Positions 37,105 through 46,605 of a stretch of DNA of 64,000 nt are shown here, piece after piece. The translations under genes and the position numbers were made by a program. The notes beneath the pieces were generated by a model. The model made no database searches. It was not told the DNA's origin and saw nothing but the letters and a program-made list of their open reading frames with translations. How positions within the stretch are numbered: position 1 is the stretch's first letter; each line of letters begins with the position of its first letter. Source of the DNA: an uncultured Lachnospiraceae bacterium (GTDB lineage: Bacteria > Bacillota > Clostridia > Lachnospirales > Lachnospiraceae); assembly GCA_949878435.1 (NCBI GenBank), contig CATLAK010000014.1:22207-86206 (forward strand), in the 5' to 3' direction.

Positions 37105-37734
37105 TTACAAAAAAGGGTTATATTTTTTTTCATGCCCGATGGAAGTTGCTTCCCCATGTCCTGGAAAAACTTTTACCTCCTCCGGAAGCGGCAGCAGTTT
37201 TTCCCTCACGGAACGCACCAGAGCGCTCATACTGCCTGTGGGAAGATCCGTCCTGCCTACCGATTCCTGAAATAGAGTATCTCCACTTAACAGTATTTTA
37301 TCATTTTCAAAATAATAACAGCAGCTTCCCTTGGTATGCCCCGGCGTTGCGATAAGACGGCAGGTCATTCCCGAAACGGAGATTTCCTCTCCGTCCTTTA
37401 CATAGACATCCGCCTTGATCTCACATGGTCTGCCGGTATTTTCAGAATAATTGACCGCCGCCTGCTCGCAGACTTCCCTTTCCTCTTCATAGGCATATAC
37501 CTTGGCGCCGGAGCGTTCCCTCAGTTCTTCCACGCCCCAGATATGATCAAAATGACCATGTGTCAGAAGAATTGCCTCCACTGTGAAGCCTTTCTCCTGC
37601 AGCTTATCATAAAGATAGCCGCCCCTGTCTGCCGGGTCAAACACGATTGCCCTGTTCTTCCCTTCTTCATACACAAAATAACAGTTTGTCTGACACACCC
37701 CCAGCACGATTCTCCCAATCTTCAAATCTGCCAC
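37105..37734 (-). CDS. MBL-fold metallo-hydrolase (glyoxalase II-like), 209 aa
   Basis: Metallo-beta-lactamase fold with THGHFDHIWG (HXHXDH), the later His in TPGHTKGS, the bridging Asp in LLSGDTLF and a final His in FPGHGEAT. Similar to the short glyoxalase II-like hydrolases; substrate unknown. Start is GTG 37734, with GGAGG 9 bases upstream. It lies 14 bases after relA, an arrangement often seen in Clostridia. Confidence 0.9.
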   Translation of the reverse strand: MADLKIGRIVLGVCQTNCYFVYEEGKNRAIVFDPADRGGYLYDKLQEKGFTVEAILLTHGHFDHIWGVEELRERSGAKVYAYEEEREVCEQAAVNYSENTGRPCEIKADVYVKDGEEISVSGMTCRLIATPGHTKGSCCYYFENDKILLSGDTLFQESVGRTDLPTGSMSALVRSVREKLLPLPEEVKVFPGHGEATSIGHEKKYNPFL

Positions 37735-37748
37735 TTGCTTACACCTCC

Positions 37749-40073
37749 TTATCCCGTTGTCCTTTCTATATCTACCACGCTTTCTATGGATCTGATCTTG
37801 TCAATAATGCGGTTCAGTTCTTCCCTGTTGCTGATTTCAAAGGAAGTCGCCATGGTTGCAAGCCCCTGCTTGTTGACTCTCGTGTTCATGGCAAGAATAT
37901 CAATGTTTTTCTCCGTCAGCGCACGGGACACATCCGCCAAAAGTCCGTTTCTGTTCGTGGCATAGATGTTGATTTCCGCCAGATACTTCTCATTGGACAC
38001 TTCGTCCGGCATTCCCTCCCAATCCGCATCGATCAGTCTTTCTCTTTCTAGCTCAGGCAGGTTGATCACGTTGATGCAGTCCGTCCTGTGGATGGAAACA
38101 CCTCTCCCTCTGGTCACGAATCCAATAATCTCATCCCCCGGCACAGGAGAACAGCATTTAGAAAACCGGACCGCCACATCATGGATGCCCTTTACGACGA
38201 TGCCTCCCTTTGCCTTCATCTGGGCATATCGCTGGGGCGAATCATTTTCCGCAATGGAAGAGAGGACTTCTTCATTGGTGAGCTTCTTTTTGTGCTCCTT
38301 CATGTAGAGTTCCATCATCTTATTGATGATCTGCCCCTCTTTTAATCCTCCATGCCCCACCGCCGCTAACACAGAGTCCCAGTCGCGGAAACCGTACTTG
38401 CGCATAATGCCTTCCATATATTCAGGCTTCATAATATCGGGCATATTGATTGCCTTTGCTTTGCAGTAAGCATTCAAAAGTTCTTTGCCCTTAATGATAT
38501 TTTCTTCTTTAAACTCATTTTTAAACCATTGATTGATCTTATTGTGGGCCTGGGTGCTCTTTACCACATTCAGCCAGTCCCGGCTGGGTCCCTTTGAATT
38601 TTGGGACGTTAAAATCTCAATCCGGTCGCCGTTTCTGATTTCATAGTCAATGGTCACCAGCTTGCCGTTCACTCTTGCCCCGATCATCTTGTTTCCCACT
38701 GCGCTGTGGATGCTGTAGGCAAAATCAATGGGGGTAGACCCTGCCGGCAGGTTCTTCACCTCGCCTGTAGGCGTAAAGCAGTAGACACTGTCGGAAAACA
38801 AATCCAAATCGCTCTTCAGCAGGTTCATAAATTCCTTGTTGTCAGACATATCTCTCTGCCATTCCAGAATCTGCCGAAGCCAGGAAAGCTTTTCTTCCTC
38901 CGAATCTTCTATCTTTTTGCCGTCTGAGGCAACCTTATACTTCCAATGGGCTGCAATACCGTACTCCGCCGCCTTATGCATTTCGTAGGTGCGGATCTGT
39001 ATCTCAAAAGGCTGACCGCTGTTGCCGATCAGTGTCGTGTGAAGAGACTGATACATATTTGCCTTGGGCATGGCAATATAGTCCTTAAAGCGCCCCGGTA
39101 TAGGCTTATACATTTCATGAATGACGCCAAGGGCGGCATAGCAGTCCTTCACTGTATCTACAATAATGCGGACCGCAAACAGATCGTAGATCTGGTCGAT
39201 GGTCTTGCTTTGGTTCTTCATTTTCTTGTAGATGCTGAAAAAGTGCTTTACACGACCGTCGATCTGGGCTTTGATGCCTGCATGTTTGATATGCTCGCTG
39301 ACTTCATCTACAATATTCTGAATATATTTTTCCCGGACGCTCTTGCGCACGGCAATCTTATCCACAAGGTCATAATAGGCTTCCGGCTCCAGATATTTTA
39401 AGGACAGATCATCCAGCTCCACCTTAATCTTAGAGATTCCCAGCCTCTGGGCAATGGGCGCATAAATCTCCATGGTCTCACGGGCAATCCGCTGCTGGCT
39501 TTCCACGCTTTTATATTTAAGGGTGCGCATATTGTGCAGCCGGTCTGCCAGTTTAATGATGATCACTCTGATGTCCTTTGCCATGGCAAGGAACATCTTG
39601 CGGAGATTTTCTGCCTGCATCTCAAACCGGTCCAGCGTCTTATTGCCGTTTTCATTCATGAAGTTAAGCTGTTCTAACTTCGTCACCCCGTCTACCAGAA
39701 GGGCAACGTCGCTTCCGAACTGTTCGCTTATCTCCTCCTCCGTCATGATGGTATCTTCGATCACATCATGCAAAAGCCCTGCGGCTATGGTTTCTTTGTC
39801 CATTTCCAGATCTGCAAGTATGATCGCCACACACAAAGGATGGATTATATAAGGTTCCCCGGATTTTCTCACCTGATTCTCATGGGCTTTCGCCGCCAGA
39901 TGGTATGCCTTTTCTATTAAAGTCGTATCATCCGAAGGATGATATTTCTGAACACGCAAAATAAGGTCCCTGTATAATTGTTCGGGACTTTGAAATTCCT
40001 GAATGGCTTCAATTCTGCCATCGTCAAAAACAATTTCTTTTTTGGTTGGTTTCGTATCTTTTTCTTCTGTCAT
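37749..40073 (-). CDS. relA: Bifunctional (p)ppGpp synthetase/hydrolase, 774 aa
   Basis: Long RelA/SpoT homologue (Rel) of the stringent response. HD hydrolase domain with LLHDVIEDT and ADRLHNMRTL, synthetase domain with RFKDYIAMPKAN and YQSLHTT, TGS domain (FTPTGEVKNLPAGSTPIDFAY), a zinc-finger-like Cys pair (KCCSP) and a C-terminal ACT domain. Both catalytic sites look intact. Promoter at 40127-40155. A second, small synthetase lies 6 kb away (45795). Confidence 0.96.
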   Translation of the reverse strand: MTEEKDTKPTKKEIVFDDGRIEAIQEFQSPEQLYRDLILRVQKYHPSDDTTLIEKAYHLAAKAHENQVRKSGEPYIIHPLCVAIILADLEMDKETIAAGLLHDVIEDTIMTEEEISEQFGSDVALLVDGVTKLEQLNFMNENGNKTLDRFEMQAENLRKMFLAMAKDIRVIIIKLADRLHNMRTLKYKSVESQQRIARETMEIYAPIAQRLGISKIKVELDDLSLKYLEPEAYYDLVDKIAVRKSVREKYIQNIVDEVSEHIKHAGIKAQIDGRVKHFFSIYKKMKNQSKTIDQIYDLFAVRIIVDTVKDCYAALGVIHEMYKPIPGRFKDYIAMPKANMYQSLHTTLIGNSGQPFEIQIRTYEMHKAAEYGIAAHWKYKVASDGKKIEDSEEEKLSWLRQILEWQRDMSDNKEFMNLLKSDLDLFSDSVYCFTPTGEVKNLPAGSTPIDFAYSIHSAVGNKMIGARVNGKLVTIDYEIRNGDRIEILTSQNSKGPSRDWLNVVKSTQAHNKINQWFKNEFKEENIIKGKELLNAYCKAKAINMPDIMKPEYMEGIMRKYGFRDWDSVLAAVGHGGLKEGQIINKMMELYMKEHKKKLTNEEVLSSIAENDSPQRYAQMKAKGGIVVKGIHDVAVRFSKCCSPVPGDEIIGFVTRGRGVSIHRTDCINVINLPELERERLIDADWEGMPDEVSNEKYLAEINIYATNRNGLLADVSRALTEKNIDILAMNTRVNKQGLATMATSFEISNREELNRIIDKIRSIESVVDIERTTG

Positions 40074-40126
40074 ACACTCACATCCTCAGATACATACAAT
40101 ATATGCTATTATGCACAGTATAAGAT

Positions 40127-40155
40127 ATTATATATGCTTTTATAAATTTCGTCAA
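40127..40155 (-). promoter_or_regulatory. Promoter of relA
   Basis: Minus-strand -35 TTGACG (40150-40155), 17-base spacer, perfect -10 TATAAT (40127-40132), about 50 bases before the relA start. Confidence 0.65.
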
Positions 40156-40202
40156 TGAAAGCACTTTTCCATCACTGAACTGTTACAAATACTTATGTCA
40201 AA

Positions 40203-40236
40203 AACAGGTATGCCATATATTATAGCATACCTGTCT
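40203..40236 (-). terminator. Rho-independent terminator after groEL
   Basis: ACAGGTATGC and GCATACCTGT stem (10 bp) with an AT-rich loop, followed by TTTTTG on the minus strand, 33 bases after the groEL stop. Confidence 0.8.
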
Positions 40237-40268
40237 GCAAATACGAATTATTTTTTTCTTGTGCTGTC

Positions 40269-41924
<1,656 letters not shown>

Positions 41925-42209
41925 TTACTGAATCACTGCCAGAATGTCGCTCTGCTTTACGATAATGTATTCTTCGTCTTCGATCTTCACATCTGTTCCT
42001 GCATACTTGGAATAAATAACCTGGTCGCCGACCTTTACTTCCATCTTCACTTCCTTGCCGTCAACCACACCGCCGGGACCTACTGCAACGACTTCTGCCT
42101 GCTGCGGTTTTTCCTTGTTCTGTCCGGGTAAAACAATCCCTGACTTCGTAGTCTCTTCTGCTACTAACTGCTTTAACACAACTCTGTCTGCTAATGGTAC
42201 TAACTTCAT
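41925..42209 (-). CDS. groES: 10-kDa co-chaperonin GroES, 94 aa
   Basis: Lid of the GroEL chamber. Begins MKLVPLADRVVLK; mobile-loop region ETTKSGIVLPG and the EYIIVKQSDILAVI C-terminus are typical. ATG 42209 is chosen because AAAGGAGG lies 7 bases upstream; a longer frame would run into the CIRCE operator. First gene of groESL. Confidence 0.97.
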   Translation of the reverse strand: MKLVPLADRVVLKQLVAEETTKSGIVLPGQNKEKPQQAEVVAVGPGGVVDGKEVKMEVKVGDQVIYSKYAGTDVKIEDEEYIIVKQSDILAVIQ

Positions 42210-42264
42210 TTTGACTGCCTCCTTTATTTTCGTTTGAATCTTTTCTTTCGCTTTTATTTCCTTG

Positions 42265-42291
42265 TTAGCACTCATTTATATCGAGTGCTAA
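42265..42291 (-). promoter_or_regulatory. CIRCE operator (HrcA binding site)
   Basis: Perfect TTAGCACTC-N9-GAGTGCTAA, placed at the start of the groESL transcript. Predicts repression by HrcA and release on heat shock. Confidence 0.96.
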
Positions 42292-42303
42292 TTGCTAAAA
42301 CTT

Positions 42304-42332
42304 ATATTAGTTTTATATGCTTTCCTTTGCAA
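42304..42332 (-). promoter_or_regulatory. Promoter of groESL
   Basis: Minus-strand -35 TTGCAA (42327-42332), 17-base spacer, -10 TAATAT (42304-42309); the start point would fall about six bases before CIRCE. Confidence 0.55.
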
Positions 42333-42370
42333 ACGGTATTACAAGTTTATTTTCCATACTTTTAATTATT

Positions 42371-42410
42371 TTTCTCATTTTTTCTCATTTTTTCTCTTGT
42401 TTTCTCACTT
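42371..42410. repeat. Four 10-bp repeats upstream of groESL
   Basis: TTTCTCATTT-type units in exact 10-base register (two identical, two variant), 40-80 bases upstream of the groESL -35 region. Helically phased T-tracts of this kind suggest curved DNA. Confidence 0.6.
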
Positions 42411-42455
42411 TTGTTTTATCAGGATGATTTAATAAATAGTTTAGAATTATAAAAA

Positions 42456-42483
42456 GCGTGCCACAATTCACACTGCAGCACGC
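42456..42483 (-). terminator. Rho-independent terminator after the GGDEF gene
   Basis: GCGTGC and GCACGC stem around 16 bases, followed by five T on the minus strand, 17 bases past the GGDEF-protein stop. Confidence 0.7.
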
Positions 42484-42499
42484 CCTATTTAATCCCTGT

Positions 42500-43432
42500 T
42501 TATACCTTTATTCCCTTTTCAAGTCTCTCCCGGTATCCCGGCGCATTCTTAACATCAAATTTGTTGTTGAACATTTCATATTCTGCGTCTGAAAGGCGGT
42601 CTTCTAATAGTTCTTCTATGTTTGTCTTATATACGATTCCTACCGCCACCGATGGCGCCAGACGGTCATCCTCATAGGAATTGCATCTGTCCTGTATCCG
42701 GGCTGCATACGCTTGCGCCTCTCCATCCTCCGCCATGGGAATCAGAACGCCGAAGACGTCACCGTCGACCCTTCCTATAACGAAGTAAGGCTTTGCCTCC
42801 TCCTTCAGGATATCTGCCACAATTTTGATCAGGCGGTCGCTCTCGTCATCTCCAAAGTGGTCGTTGGCAAACTTCCAATCGTTGATATTTACGTTGATAA
42901 CTGCCACCGGCACCACTTCTGACCGGTCTATGATCTTCATCCGGCTTTCAAAATAAATTTTGTTGTAGACCCCAGTCAGGATATCTTCCCGCTCATCCTG
43001 GGAAATCTTATGCTTCTTATCCTCAAGCTGCTTCTCCAGCTCTTCCATATAAATGCTGCCTTCTCTGTGAAGATATACTTCTTCCCCGAGCCTTGCTAAG
43101 AGCCTCACCGTGCCGTCCACCATTTCCCCAACAAGGCGCTCATCCCTGCCCGGCGATAACTCCTTTATGTATAAATGTCCAATGGTGCGGTTCTGGACAC
43201 GTATCTTTCTTCCAGGTTCGCTCTCCACCTGTGGATGAAACCCCAGAAAACCGTCTCCGATTACAATCTCCTTTTCTCCGTGACGGTCTGTCAGCAGCAC
43301 GTTGATTTCCAGAATATCTGCCAGATTGATCAGATATTTTTTGATCATTTCCATATCATACAGATTCGATAAAGAATAATTTCTGATGTTGTCTTTGATT
43401 CTCTTCTCGTAAGGTATTGCCTCGTAACCCAT
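42500..43432 (-). CDS. GGDEF-domain protein with degenerate active site, 310 aa
   Basis: N-terminal sensor region (about residues 1-135, PocR/GAF-like size, no membrane segment), a coiled link, then a GGDEF-type domain (about 150-300: LTGVYNKIYFESRM, NDHFGDDESDRLI). The signature that should read GGDEF is DGDVF (in GRVDGDVFGVL), so cyclase activity is doubtful. ATG 43432 is preferred because GGGAGAG lies 6 bases upstream. Possibly a c-di-GMP-independent sensor; role unknown. Confidence 0.8.
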   Translation of the reverse strand: MGYEAIPYEKRIKDNIRNYSLSNLYDMEMIKKYLINLADILEINVLLTDRHGEKEIVIGDGFLGFHPQVESEPGRKIRVQNRTIGHLYIKELSPGRDERLVGEMVDGTVRLLARLGEEVYLHREGSIYMEELEKQLEDKKHKISQDEREDILTGVYNKIYFESRMKIIDRSEVVPVAVINVNINDWKFANDHFGDDESDRLIKIVADILKEEAKPYFVIGRVDGDVFGVLIPMAEDGEAQAYAARIQDRCNSYEDDRLAPSVAVGIVYKTNIEELLEDRLSDAEYEMFNNKFDVKNAPGYRERLEKGIKV

Positions 43433-43497
43433 AGTAATCTCTCCCAGATTTTTTTCCTTCTCTGCCCCCAAAGAAGCTTGGTATAAGTATACCTTTT

Positions 43498-44211
43498 TCA
43501 CAGCGGTTTATCAAGCTTTTCCGACCGTTCTGCCATCTTATTTTTCTGGTATGTGAGGTTCTCATTCAGACGGCAGTATTCTCCCGTTTTGCTGTAAGAA
43601 TCCATCAGATGCGTATCCGCCATGGCGGCAGTGCGAAGATCCGGCGTTTTCTTCCTTGTTCCGCTTCCCGGTCTTTGGTCATAAGGCTCCTGTCCATCCC
43701 TATTTTTTGTGGAACGGCCTTTAGGGTCAGACAGAGTTCCAAAATCACGATTCCTGCCAAAACGCTTCAAGGCAGATTTAATATGGACTTTTATCTTTTC
43801 TTTTACGCTCTCCCATTTTCCCCCGATGCGGTCAGAAACAGCAGCTTGAAAGGCAGACGCCGCTGCTGCAATAGAACTGTGGAAAAATCCTTTCTCTCCC
43901 GGAGCAGAAGTCACCTTCGTCCTCCCCGATTCTTCCTCCCCCATGGAATCCCATATGCCCCTAAGCATGCCCAGACCTTTTTTTACCGCAGTATTCTGTC
44001 TGTCCGCGCCGACATTATGCATAGGCGCCGCATCCTGCTGTGTCTTCTGCTCTGTGCCCTTATCTGGCTGTGAGGCATCATTCCTTACGCCAGAAGCTCC
44101 TGCCCCTAGTTTCTTATGCTCTTCTTCGTGCAGGCATTTGGTGATATGGTGGGTATGGGGATTGTGATATTCCCTGCCGGAAAAATTGCTAAAATCGTTT
44201 CGTATCTGCAT
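43498..44211 (-). CDS. Orphan basic protein, 237 aa
   Basis: I do not recognise a family. The product is hydrophilic and rich in Lys, Arg, Gln, Gly and Ser, with a His-rich start (HNPHTHHITKC), one mildly amphipathic helical stretch (about residues 115-150, containing SSIAAAASAFQAAVSDRIGG) and no membrane segment or signal peptide. It starts 19 bases after the GH25 lysozyme stop on the same strand, so it may be co-expressed with it. Much of the sequence looks disordered. Confidence 0.6.
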   Translation of the reverse strand: MQIRNDFSNFSGREYHNPHTHHITKCLHEEEHKKLGAGASGVRNDASQPDKGTEQKTQQDAAPMHNVGADRQNTAVKKGLGMLRGIWDSMGEEESGRTKVTSAPGEKGFFHSSIAAAASAFQAAVSDRIGGKWESVKEKIKVHIKSALKRFGRNRDFGTLSDPKGRSTKNRDGQEPYDQRPGSGTRKKTPDLRTAAMADTHLMDSYSKTGEYCRLNENLTYQKNKMAERSEKLDKPL

Positions 44212-44230
44212 GCTGCTCTCCTACATTATA

Positions 44231-45790
44231 TTACTGGACCACAGTCAGATAACTGCTGACCGCATAAACTGTCTGACCATTATAATCAAGCTGTGACCAG
44301 CCATTGTCGCCGACAGCAGTTCTGGTAAGCACCTCTCCGTTATGCAAAAGCCCCACCACGGTGTCCTGGCTTGCGGTGCTTGGCTCCGTTCTTAAATTGG
44401 TCTCCATCTTCGCCGTCACGGACTCACTTACAAGCGTATAGACCGGTCCCTGGGGCGGCGCCTGCTGCCCGGTATCTTCCATATTGGTGGTGAGATAACT
44501 GGTAACGGCATACAAGGTCAGTCCATTATAGATGACTCTCGACCAGCCGTTATGTCCAACGCCTGTCCTGGTTGCCACATCTCCATGCACCAGTTTTCCT
44601 ACAATAGAGGCATCATTTAAGGTACTGGGCTCCGAGCGCAGGTTGGTTTCCTGCTTCGCCGTCACCGTCTCATTGACTTCTGTAAAAATGATTCCCACCT
44701 CAGGATTGGCTTCCACCACTTCTGCCGGTGTCTCATCTTTGGCTTCCGCTTCCTTTGTATAACCGAAATAGGCAATGTTGACGTCTGTCTTCTTTGGTAT
44801 GCCTGCCACCGTTCCCTGACTGGTATACTGCCACATGGCATGGGTCCCTGTATAGCTGGAAGCGCCTGTGGCAGGGTATGGCTGATCCGGATACTGTGCC
44901 ACCCATATTTTGTATTTATCAGCAAGCGTCTGGGTGTCCCACTTGGCGCTGCCCTCAAGTTCCCCTTTTGCGGCGTAGAACATAGGCGTGTAGCCTGCCG
45001 CCTGAATCTCATCCAAAAAAGCACATGCAAGGCTCGTCCTCGTCCCCACATCCAGTCCGTACTGTCTGCTGTCCGCGGATTCAAAATCCTCACAGTTATA
45101 GGCTACCGGATAAGTAATCTTATACTTTGCAATAATTTCCTTTGTGAACGCCGCTTCCTGCCTTGCCTCCTCCTGGGTGACCGCAGATGAGAAGAAATAT
45201 GCCCCCAGCTTGATTCCTGCTGCCTGTGCCTCCTGCATATTGTATCTTGCTGTTGGGTCTTCAAATATCTCTCCCGTGGACTTTGCCCTGTACCCTACCC
45301 GGATCATGGCAAATTCCACGCCTGCTTCTTTTACCTGCGCCCAATCGATGGTGCCTTGATATTTGGAGACATCGATTCCCATGGTGATGCTGCCGGTCTC
45401 GTCCTTGTTGATCGCGCTTACCGTAACCTGGGCACCGCTTGCCTGGGTTCCTGCTGCGCCGTCTGCCTGGGGGTCTTCGGCATCATCCAGCGCCCCCACC
45501 TGAACCTTATCCTGTGCTTCAAGCGATGGGGAAGCCTCCGGCTCCTTAGTCGGCACACTGCTTTCTTCCTCACCTGCCCCGCCGGATGCTTCCTCCTTAA
45601 CTTCGGGAGGTTCTTCTTCCTCCAAAGGCTGCTGCTCTACGCTCTCAAGTGCCAGCTGCGCCTGCACCGCCTCCTTCTCTTCCTTGCCGCTTTGAATGAA
45701 AACAATAAAAACAACAATCAAAGCAACGACTATGCACACGCCTCCGGCTGCCAAAAAGAACATCATCTTCTTGTCAAAATCTTTTTCCAT
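44231..45790 (-). CDS. Membrane-anchored GH25 lysozyme with two SH3-type domains, 519 aa
   Basis: Cell-wall muramidase anchored by one membrane helix (about residues 10-31). A Glu/Pro/Ser-rich linker follows, then the GH25 domain (about 135-340: GIDVSKYQGTIDW, EFAMIRVGYR, YPVAYNCEDFE, DVNIAYFGY). Two SH3_3-like repeats end the protein (about 375-440 and 455-519; both have TNLR(S/T)EPST and NGWS). ATG 45790 is chosen because the longer frame overlaps relQ; AGGAATAG precedes it. No phage genes are nearby, so it is a cellular enzyme rather than an endolysin. Confidence 0.9.
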   Translation of the reverse strand: MEKDFDKKMMFFLAAGGVCIVVALIVVFIVFIQSGKEEKEAVQAQLALESVEQQPLEEEEPPEVKEEASGGAGEEESSVPTKEPEASPSLEAQDKVQVGALDDAEDPQADGAAGTQASGAQVTVSAINKDETGSITMGIDVSKYQGTIDWAQVKEAGVEFAMIRVGYRAKSTGEIFEDPTARYNMQEAQAAGIKLGAYFFSSAVTQEEARQEAAFTKEIIAKYKITYPVAYNCEDFESADSRQYGLDVGTRTSLACAFLDEIQAAGYTPMFYAAKGELEGSAKWDTQTLADKYKIWVAQYPDQPYPATGASSYTGTHAMWQYTSQGTVAGIPKKTDVNIAYFGYTKEAEAKDETPAEVVEANPEVGIIFTEVNETVTAKQETNLRSEPSTLNDASIVGKLVHGDVATRTGVGHNGWSRVIYNGLTLYAVTSYLTTNMEDTGQQAPPQGPVYTLVSESVTAKMETNLRTEPSTASQDTVVGLLHNGEVLTRTAVGDNGWSQLDYNGQTVYAVSSYLTVVQ

Positions 45791-45794
45791 ATCT

Positions 45795-46463
45795 CTATTC
45801 CTTATCTGCGTCAATCTCGTCTCTGATTTTCTGCATCTGGTAATCCAGATCTTCAATGGCATCCGCACATTGCTTAAGATGCACAACCAGTTTTTCTGCA
45901 TCTTCTACACTTTTCTTATATTTCAGTTTGTGCTCCAAACTTGCCCAGAAGTCCATGGCAATGGTGCGGAACTGGACTTCCACCTTCATGTACTTTTTCA
46001 CATCAGACAAAAAGATGGGAATCTGCAAAATCAAGTGGAGGCTCCTATAGCCGTTGGGCTTGGGATTTCTGATATAATCTTTTCTCTCAAGCAGCGTAAT
46101 GTCATCCTGCTTGATAAGCATGTCCGCCAAACGATAGATATCATCCGGGAAGGAACAGATCACCCTTATCCCTGCCACATCCGCAAGATGCGTTTCAATG
46201 TTTTCCACGGTAACCGGATATCCCTTTCTTTTCATCTTCTCATAGATACTGATCGGCTTTTTAAGCCTTGTCTTGATGGATTCAAAAGGATTTCGATTAT
46301 ATTTCTGCGAAAATTCCGCATCCAGCACCTTAAGCTTCGTCTCCACCTCCATAATCGCGCACCTGTACTGCATCATAAGGTTCATAAAAGGCTTCGCCTC
46401 ATTCACTAAGATCTCCGGAATCCCATCGATGGATAATAATGATTTATTTTCGTTTACTGCCAT
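45795..46463 (-). CDS. Small (p)ppGpp synthetase, RelQ/YjbM-like, 222 aa
   Basis: Single-domain alarmone synthetase (GTP pyrophosphokinase). Conserved RelA_SpoT motifs are visible: KTRLKKPISIYEKMKRKG, DVAGIRVICSF, NGYRSLHLI and VEVQFRT, with a C-terminal helical tail. No HD or TGS domain. ATG 46463 follows AAAGGAG. It ends 4 bases before the GH25 lysozyme gene starts, so the two share a transcript. Confidence 0.92.
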   Translation of the reverse strand: MAVNENKSLLSIDGIPEILVNEAKPFMNLMMQYRCAIMEVETKLKVLDAEFSQKYNRNPFESIKTRLKKPISIYEKMKRKGYPVTVENIETHLADVAGIRVICSFPDDIYRLADMLIKQDDITLLERKDYIRNPKPNGYRSLHLILQIPIFLSDVKKYMKVEVQFRTIAMDFWASLEHKLKYKKSVEDAEKLVVHLKQCADAIEDLDYQMQKIRDEIDADKE

Positions 46464-46490
46464 TTCATCTTCTCCTTTGCATATTATCCG

Positions 46491-46512
46491 CATGCTGTAA
46501 ATTGACAGCATG
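46491..46512. promoter_or_regulatory. Palindrome over the NSS-transporter -35 (putative operator)
   Basis: CATGCTGT-N6-ACAGCATG, perfect 8-bp arms, covering the -35 TTGACA of the plus-strand promoter (46502-46507) and lying 29 bases before the divergent relQ-like start. Fits an operator for a dimeric regulator. Confidence 0.6.
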
Positions 46513-46530
46513 GGTATGAATCAGTATAAT
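46502..46530 (+). promoter_or_regulatory. Promoter of the NSS transporter gene
   Basis: Perfect -35 TTGACA (46502-46507), 17-base spacer, perfect -10 TATAAT (46525-46530). About 75 bases before the ATG. Confidence 0.85.
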
Positions 46531-46605
46531 AACAACGGATGCCTCGCTTAATGGGTCATCCTAATGTCAACAAAAACATTATAACATCTGCGAGGGAGAA
46601 AACAA

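Noticed and set aside
44231..45790. GH25 lysozyme as a phage endolysin marking a prophage
   Set aside because: It has a membrane anchor and no holin, portal, capsid or tail genes are nearby.
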